A stretch of DNA of 64,000 nucleotides from DATCYX01 sp037444705 (GTDB lineage: Bacteria; Chloroflexota; Anaerolineae; Anaerolineales; UBA4823), in NCBI GenBank assembly GCA_037444705.1, contig JBBILY010000001.1:1-64000 (forward strand). The letters are read 5' to 3'. Both the position numbers and the translations under genes were made by a program. Shown here piece after piece: positions 58,831-64,000 of the stretch (position 1 is the stretch's first letter; the number at the start of each line of letters is the position of its first letter). The notes below the pieces were generated by a model. The model ran no database searches. It had not been told where the DNA came from and saw only the letters and a program-made list of their open reading frames with translations.

Positions 58831-61800
58831 ATGACACAACCGCTTGACTTTCAATCCATTATCATGACCTTGCAAGATTTCTGGGCCAGGCAAGGCTGCC
58901 TGATCTGGCAACCCTATTACACCCAGGTAGGGGCAGGCACCATGAACCCTGCTACCGCGCTGCGCGTCCTGGGGCCTGAACCCTGGCGTGTGGCTTATGT
59001 GGAGCCCTCGGTTCGTCCCGATGATGGCCGTTATGGCGAGAACCCCAACCGATTGCAAATGCACTATCAGTTTCAGGTCATCCTTAAGCCTGATCCGGGC
59101 AACCCCCAGGAAATTTACCTGGAATCGCTCAAGGCCTTGGGGGTTGACCCGCGCCAGCATGACATCCGCTTTGTGGAGGATAACTGGGAATCTCCGGCGC
59201 TGGGCGCCTGGGGGCTAGGTTGGGAAGTTTGGCTGGATGGCCTGGAAATTACCCAGTTCACCTATTTTCAACAGTCCGGTGGGCAGTTGCTGGATCCGGT
59301 CTCGGTGGAGATCACCTATGGCCTGGAACGCATTGCCATGGCTTTGCAACGGGTGAGCAGTTTTCGGGATATTCAGTGGAGCCCGACGCTGACCGATGGC
59401 GATGTAAACCTGCAGGCAGAGCAGGAACACAGCACATATTACTTCGAGGTAGCCGATGTGGAGCGCCTGCGCCAGATGTTCACATTGTTCGAGGCCGAGG
59501 CGGAGGCCTGCCTGGCACGCAACCTGGTGTTGCCTGCTCATGATTACATCCTGAAATGTTCCCATACCTTCAATGTGCTCGATACGCGCGGCGCCATTGG
59601 CGTTACGGAACGTCAGGCATACTTTGCCCGCATGAGAGAGCTCTCGCGTCGCGTGGCTGAGGCCTATATCGAACAAAGACGGCGGTTGGAGTTCCCCTGG
59701 TTATCGGAGGGTGGTAGTGGTCAGGGGCGGGTCTCGATGGCGAAAAGTATAGCCCTGCCTGCACAGGCATCAAGCCAGCCGGCGCCCTTCCTCCTGGAAA
59801 TCGGCACTGAGGAGTTGCCTGCGGGAGACCTGGACGCGGCCCTGGAGCAATTGCGCGCCCGCGTGCCGGCCATGTTTGACGACCTGCGTCTGGTCCATGG
59901 TGAGATCCGCGTTATGGGCACCCCGCGTCGCCTGGTGGTTTGGGTGGACTGGCTGGCGCCGCGCCAGAGTGAAGAAGAGCAGGTGATCAAAGGCCCGCCC
60001 GCTGAACGCGCCTTCGCCCCCGACGGCAGCCCCACCCCGGCTGCCCAGGGCTTTGCCCGCAGCAAAGGTTTGAGTGTGGCTGATCTGCAAATTCGCCAAA
60101 TGGACGGCGGTCGCTATGTGGTGGCGGTCATGCGTCAGAAAGGCCGTCCTACTCTGGAGGTGCTGGCTGAGGCGCTGCCAGGGTTGGTGGCCGCGCTGCG
60201 TTTCGATAAATCCATGCGCTGGAACCACACCAATGTGTCTTTTTCGCGACCCATCCGCTGGTTGGTAGCCTTATTTGGCAATCAGGTGGTGCCCTTCGAG
60301 TATGGCGGTGTGGTTTCGGGTAACATCACCCGTGGCTTGCGCTTCCACGAGCCGGAAGAAATTCGCCTCAATAGTCCGGATGATTACCTGCCTGCGTTAG
60401 AGGCACAGGGCATCATCCTGGATGTTGAACAACGGCGCAAGTCTATCCTGGATCAGATCACCCGCCTGGCAGCCGAGGTCGGCGGCGAGGTGGAGGCTGA
60501 TGCTGACCTGCTGAGCGAAGTGACCAACCTGGTCGAGGCTCCCGTGGCGCTGCTTGGCTCATTCCAGCCCTCGCACCTGGAACTTCCTAAAGAAGTGCTG
60601 ATCTCGGTGATGAAGAAGCATCAGCGCTATTTTCCTGTACTGCGAACTGCTCTTGCCCCTGCGGTGACTGACAGCACGGCGCCTCAAGCCAGTTTATTAC
60701 CCTACTTTATTGCCGTGCGCAACGGCGATGGGGTGGGTTTGGAGAGCGTTCGCCAGGGTAATGAACACGTCATCGGCGCCCGCTTTGCCGATGCCGCCTA
60801 CTTCGTGCGTGAAGATAAAAAGCGACCCCTGCAAGACTATCTGCCCAAACTGGCCACGCTCACTTTCCAGGTCAGGTTGGGTTCCATGCTGGATAAGACC
60901 CGCCGTATCCAACAATTAGTAGAGAAATTAGCCTTGGCGCTTGGCTTACAGGGGCGAGACCTGGAAGTGGCGCGGCGCGCCGCCGAATTGTGCAAGGCCG
61001 ACCTGGCTACCCAGATGGTCATCGAGATGACCTCGCTTCAAGGGGTCATGGGGCGCTATTACGCCCTCCATTGGGGCGAGGATCAGGCGGTAGCCGAGGC
61101 CATTTACGAACATTACCTGCCGCGCTTCGCCGGCGATGAATTACCCCGCTCGCGCCCGGGCCTGGCAGTGGGCTTGGCCGATCGGCTGGACACGCTGGCC
61201 GGTCTGTTCGCGGCTGGCCTGGCTCCAAGCGGCAACAAGGACCCCTTCGCCCAACGGCGAGCGGCGTTGGGGTTGGTGCAGAATCTGATCGCCTGGGACC
61301 TGGATTTCGACCTGAAGGTTGCCTTGCAGGCCGCAGCCGAGTGTTTGCCCATTGCGGCTTCGCCTGAGAGCCAGAGTGCCTGCCTCGAATTTATCATAGA
61401 GCGCCTGCGCAACCTGTTGCTGGAGCGGGGCTGGCGCTACGATGTGGTCGAAGCGGTGCTTGCAGCCCAGGGTCAAAATCCGGCGCGGGCGGCGCGGGCT
61501 GTGGGTGAATTGAGCGCCTGGGTGGCGCGCCCCGATTGGCACAGCATCTTGCCCGCCTATGCCCGTTGCGTGCGCATCACCCGTGACCAGAAGGAGCGCT
61601 TTACGGTCGCGCCCGAACGCTTCACCGAAAAAGCCGAGCATGAACTTTACGCCGCGGTGATTAGAGCAGAAGCCGCCCGCGCCGCCGATGGGCGATTGGG
61701 TTCTCCCGATGCCTTCCTGAACGCCTTTCTGCCCATGGTAGCGGTGGTCAATCGCTTTTTCGATGAGGTGTTGGTGATGGCGGAAGACACGCCCACGCGC

Positions 61801-61881
61801 TATAATCGTTTGGGGTTGGTGCAACGGGTTGCCGCCCTGGCTGAAGGCGTGGCTGACATGAGCCGCCTGGAAGGATTCTAG
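58831..61881 (+). CDS. glyQS: Glycyl-tRNA synthetase, fused alpha and beta subunits
   Basis: 1016 residues. The first ~295 residues are the alpha subunit (FQSIIMTLQDFWARQGCLIWQPY, ATALRVLGPEPWRVAYVEPS, GWEVWLDGLEITQFTYFQQ), joined by a short linker (about 296-310) to the beta subunit (LLEIGTEELPAGDLDAALEQLRARVP and AMRWNHTNVSFSRPIRWLVALFG-like segments). Most bacteria encode these as two genes; fused forms are known in some lineages, so here both subunits are one polypeptide. It charges tRNA-Gly. The start has no strong ribosome site. Confidence 0.96.
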   Translation: MTQPLDFQSIIMTLQDFWARQGCLIWQPYYTQVGAGTMNPATALRVLGPEPWRVAYVEPSVRPDDGRYGENPNRLQMHYQFQVILKPDPGNPQEIYLESLKALGVDPRQHDIRFVEDNWESPALGAWGLGWEVWLDGLEITQFTYFQQSGGQLLDPVSVEITYGLERIAMALQRVSSFRDIQWSPTLTDGDVNLQAEQEHSTYYFEVADVERLRQMFTLFEAEAEACLARNLVLPAHDYILKCSHTFNVLDTRGAIGVTERQAYFARMRELSRRVAEAYIEQRRRLEFPWLSEGGSGQGRVSMAKSIALPAQASSQPAPFLLEIGTEELPAGDLDAALEQLRARVPAMFDDLRLVHGEIRVMGTPRRLVVWVDWLAPRQSEEEQVIKGPPAERAFAPDGSPTPAAQGFARSKGLSVADLQIRQMDGGRYVVAVMRQKGRPTLEVLAEALPGLVAALRFDKSMRWNHTNVSFSRPIRWLVALFGNQVVPFEYGGVVSGNITRGLRFHEPEEIRLNSPDDYLPALEAQGIILDVEQRRKSILDQITRLAAEVGGEVEADADLLSEVTNLVEAPVALLGSFQPSHLELPKEVLISVMKKHQRYFPVLRTALAPAVTDSTAPQASLLPYFIAVRNGDGVGLESVRQGNEHVIGARFADAAYFVREDKKRPLQDYLPKLATLTFQVRLGSMLDKTRRIQQLVEKLALALGLQGRDLEVARRAAELCKADLATQMVIEMTSLQGVMGRYYALHWGEDQAVAEAIYEHYLPRFAGDELPRSRPGLAVGLADRLDTLAGLFAAGLAPSGNKDPFAQRRAALGLVQNLIAWDLDFDLKVALQAAAECLPIAASPESQSACLEFIIERLRNLLLERGWRYDVVEAVLAAQGQNPARAARAVGELSAWVARPDWHSILPAYARCVRITRDQKERFTVAPERFTEKAEHELYAAVIRAEAARAADGRLGSPDAFLNAFLPMVAVVNRFFDEVLVMAEDTPTRYNRLGLVQRVAALAEGVADMSRLEGF

Positions 61882-61920
61882 ATGATGGCTCTTGCGTATG
61901 CACACAGGGTCAAACGGAAT

Positions 61921-61950
61921 TTGACAATTTTGACCCCTTTGTGGTAAACT
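61921..61950 (+). promoter_or_regulatory. Promoter of the SAM-riboswitch/metH unit
   Basis: TTGACA (61921-61926), 18 bases, TAAACT (61945-61950), placing the transcription start about 29 bases before the aptamer P1 helix. Confidence 0.6.
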
Positions 61951-61985
61951 CTCGCCTACAATTGCATAGCGGGAACCAGCCCGCA

Positions 61986-62172
61986 CTCATCCAGAGAGGT
62001 GGAGGGACCGGCCCTGCGAAACCTCGGCAACCTGGCAGCGGTGTGTTGTCAGCCACCAGTGATCATGATTGGCCTAGCATCAGACTGATTTTGATCTCTG
62101 ATCGCTGCAAGCGGACCGCTAAACGCTGAAAAGGTGCCAATTCCGGCAGACAAGACTTGTCTGGAAGATGAG
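61986..62172 (+). promoter_or_regulatory. SAM-I (S-box) riboswitch
   Basis: The aptamer core is clear: CTCATC (P1 5' strand), CCAGAGAGGTGGAGGGACCGG, GAAACCTCGGCAACC, later AAGGTGCCAATTCCGGCAGA and GATGAG (P1 3' strand, 62167-62172). An enlarged insert of about 100 bases lies in the arm between the two conserved halves. It binds S-adenosylmethionine and controls the metH gene that follows. Confidence 0.93.
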
Positions 62173-62194
62173 GGATGACACACAGTGCCTTCGT

Positions 62195-62229
62195 GCCGCC
62201 TCTCAATTCCAGAGAGGCGGCTTGATTTT
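62195..62229 (+). terminator. Riboswitch-controlled intrinsic terminator
   Basis: GCCGCCTCTC (62195-62204) and GAGAGGCGGC (62212-62221) make a 10-bp stem with a 7-base loop, followed by TTGATTTTTA. It lies 22 bases after the aptamer, so SAM binding would favour this terminator and switch metH off. Confidence 0.9.
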
Positions 62230-62324
62230 TAGCCTTTGTTTTCCGCGTGGATTATCCCTGGCTCGAAAGGATTCTTTTTTAATCCTCAGAGTAATTTCGT
62301 AGACTCTTTTCTAAGGACTGACCT

Positions 62325-64000
62325 ATGCCGCGCAACTACACCAACCGACGCTATCTGGATGCCCTGCAAGAACGCGTGTTGATCTATGACGGTGCCATGG
62401 GCACCAATCTACAACGGCAGCACCTAACCGCTGAGCATTTCGGTGGCGAGCAATACAACGGCTGCAATGACTATCTGGTGATCTCTTATCCTCAGGCAGT
62501 GGAGCAGGTGCACCGTGCATTCCTCGAAGTGGGGGTGGATGTTATCGAGACTAACACTTTCCGCTCCAACCGCATTACCCTGGCCGAGTATGGCCTGGCG
62601 GGACGGGTGGTGGAGATCAACCGCGCCGCTGCCTCTCTGGCGCGGCGCTTGGCTGATGAATATACCCAGAAAACACCCCAACAGCCGCGTTTTGTGGCCG
62701 GATCTATTGGCCCCTCCGGCAAATTACCCTCCGCAGACGACCCTGAACTCTCGAACATCACCTTTGATGAATTAGCCGATGTCTTTCGCCAGCAGGCACT
62801 GGGGTTGATCCAGGGGGGGGTGGATGTATTGCTCATCGAAACCTCTCAGGATATTCTGGAAGTGCGGGCTGCCGTGGCTGGCATCCATCAAGCCTTTGCA
62901 GAGAGCGGGGTTTACCTCCCCATTCAGGCTCAGGTCACTCTGGATACTACCGGACGGATGCTCCTGGGTACCGACATCGCTGCAGCCCTGGCCATCCTGG
63001 AAGGGCTGGAGATTGATGTTATCGGGCTGAATTGTTCTACCNNNNNNNNNNGCCCATCGACATCATTGGCCTCAACTGCTCAACCGGGCCCGAGCACATG
63101 CGCGACCCCATCCGCTACCTGTCCGAGCACGCGGCTTTGCCTGTCTCATGCATTCCCAACGCCGGCGTGCCCCTCAACGTGGATGGTGAGGCCATCTACC
63201 CCCTCCAACCTGAGCCTTTCGCCGAAGCCATGGCTGAGTTTGTCGAAAAGCACCACATTAACATCGTGGGTGGTTGCTGCGGCACCACCCCTGATCACTT
63301 GAGGCTGCTGGTGGAGAAAGTCCATGGCCGTCCCCAGTCCAGGCGCAGCGTGCATCGCTTGCCCCACCTGGCATCAGCCACGCGCGCCATGCCCTTGATC
63401 CAGGAGCCGCCGCCGATGCTGATTGGCGAACGCTGTAATGCGCAGGGCAGCCGCAAGTTCAAACGCCTGCTACTGGCCGAGGATTATGACGCTATTCTGG
63501 AACTGGCGCGCCAACAAATCGAGGGGGGCGCCCATGCCCTGGACATCTCCGTGGCGGTCACGGAACGCCCCGATGAAGCCAATCTGATGCGCAATGTGGT
63601 CAAGAAACTGGCTTCCGGGGTGGAGGTGCCCCTGGTCATTGACACCACTGAGCCTGAGGTGATGGAGATCGCTCTGAAGACCGCGCCCGGCCGTTGCCTG
63701 CTCAATTCTACCCACCTGGAAGGCGGCCCTGCCAAAGCGCAGCGTGTCTTCACCCTAGCCCGAACCCATAATGCGGCCGTCTTGTGCCTGACCATAGACG
63801 AAAAAGGCATGGCCAAGACTGCCCAACACAAACTGGAAGTGGCGCGGCGCATCTATGATATGGCTGTCAACGAAATTGGTTTGCGCCCCGATAGCCTGGT
63901 TTTCGATACCCTAACCTTCACCTTGGCTACGGGGGATGCTGAATTTGCCAATTCGGCGATTGAGACCTTGGAGGGGATTCGCCTGATCAAGCAAGAATTG
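62325..64000 (+). CDS. metH: Cobalamin-dependent methionine synthase, N-terminal half (gap and window edge)
   Basis: Transfers methyl from methyl-tetrahydrofolate to homocysteine via cobalamin. The first domain is the homocysteine-methyltransferase barrel (ILIYDGAMGTNLQ, VEVDVIETNTFRSN, ending VGGCCGTTPDHLRLL, which holds the zinc-binding Cys pair). The pterin-binding domain starts at LIGERCNAQGSRKFKRLL and continues to the window end (DISVAVTERPDEANL, DTTEPEVMEIAL). A 10-N gap at 63042-63051 interrupts the frame: coding before it is in frame 3 and after it in frame 2, so the gap length is not real. The cobalamin and activation domains lie beyond the window. SAM riboswitch control upstream fits methionine synthesis. 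Confidence 0.9.
63042..63051. other. Assembly gap (10 N) with duplicated flanks
   Basis: Both sides of the gap encode the same ten-residue motif (IDVIGLNCST before, IDIIGLNCST after) but in very different codons, which suggests two contigs that should overlap or that come from different strains. Confidence 0.97.

Noticed and set aside
62325..63302. A metH-like gene ending at 63302
   Set aside because: The end results from reading past the N gap in the wrong frame; the correct frame continues to the window end.
1..64000. CRISPR arrays, tRNA or rRNA genes, intact insertion sequences
   Set aside because: None of these could be found by eye; there are no regularly spaced repeats, no tRNA T-loop/anticodon patterns in proper spacing and no transposase-like frames.

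Overview
The window looks like a scaffold piece from a metagenome-assembled genome of a Chloroflexota bacterium, most likely Anaerolineae. It has two runs of N (38640-38655 and 63042-63051). The lineage call is inference. It rests on gene content and style: lipoproteins with long Thr/Pro linkers and an NBR1-type Ig-like domain, SH3-tailed membrane proteins, many one-gene transcription units, an ATP-dependent sugar uptake operon under a LacI regulator, and a fused glycyl-tRNA synthetase. No rRNA, tRNA, CRISPR array or intact insertion sequence was seen.

Layout. 1-5 kb: end of a polyprenyl-phosphate sugar transferase, dnaK (minus) and dnaA (plus), diverging from a 680-base intergenic region. 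5-8 kb: a NarX-like sensor kinase and NarL-like regulator with a terminator, then a stand-alone degenerate receiver protein. 8-16 kb: the centrepiece, a nitrite-oxidoreductase/nitrate-reductase type operon. It holds a Tat-exported molybdopterin subunit resembling the Nitrospira/anammox NxrA clade, a small unknown protein, the iron-sulfur subunit NxrB, a TorD/NarJ-type chaperone, a haem-b subunit of the ethylbenzene-dehydrogenase gamma type, and a polytopic membrane protein. 16-21.4 kb: accessory electron-transfer genes (zinc-ribbon proteins, a lipoprotein cytochrome c, a PCYCGC lipoprotein, a CuA protein, a NapH/NosR-like polyferredoxin, a CuA-cytochrome c fusion). The run ends in a membrane-anchored DUF1573-like protein whose frame is interrupted by a TGA directly after a Cys codon. 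Translation continues in frame for 59 more sensible residues, and a SECIS-like hairpin sits just after the TGA, so this is very probably a selenoprotein. 21.6-24.8 kb: a second NarL-type regulator and kinase, a rhodanese lipoprotein and a YHS-domain mini-protein.

24.9-29.5 kb: mscL, two surface lipoproteins, ribonuclease Z and a UPF0173 hydrolase. 29.7-38.6 kb: a LacI regulator with two perfect operators in its own promoter, then an ABC sugar importer (binding protein, two permeases, ATPase), a GH63-like hydrolase, a GT4 glycosyltransferase and a methyltransferase. This set may serve glucosyl- or mannosylglycerate-type solutes. 38.6-48 kb: a large hybrid sensor kinase broken by an assembly gap, a TPR protein with a 48-bp tandem repeat, a ClC chloride channel, a DegV protein and a PIG-L deacetylase. 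48-52.7 kb: an SPFH protein, selD (itself read through a TGA at its catalytic position, so also a selenoprotein), gamma-glutamyltransferase, a NifU-like protein and a cNMP-binding protein. 53-58.8 kb: clpC, a DUF389 membrane protein and an MFS exporter. 58.8-64 kb: fused glyQS, then a SAM-I riboswitch with terminator controlling metH, which runs off the end and contains a suspicious scaffold join.

The selenocysteine-containing selD is the strongest support for reading the TGA in the DUF1573-like gene as selenocysteine. That gene closes a cluster rich in CuA proteins, and its segment after the TGA is rich in Met and His. A role in copper delivery or thiol/selenol redox for CuA assembly is a testable idea, not an established fact.
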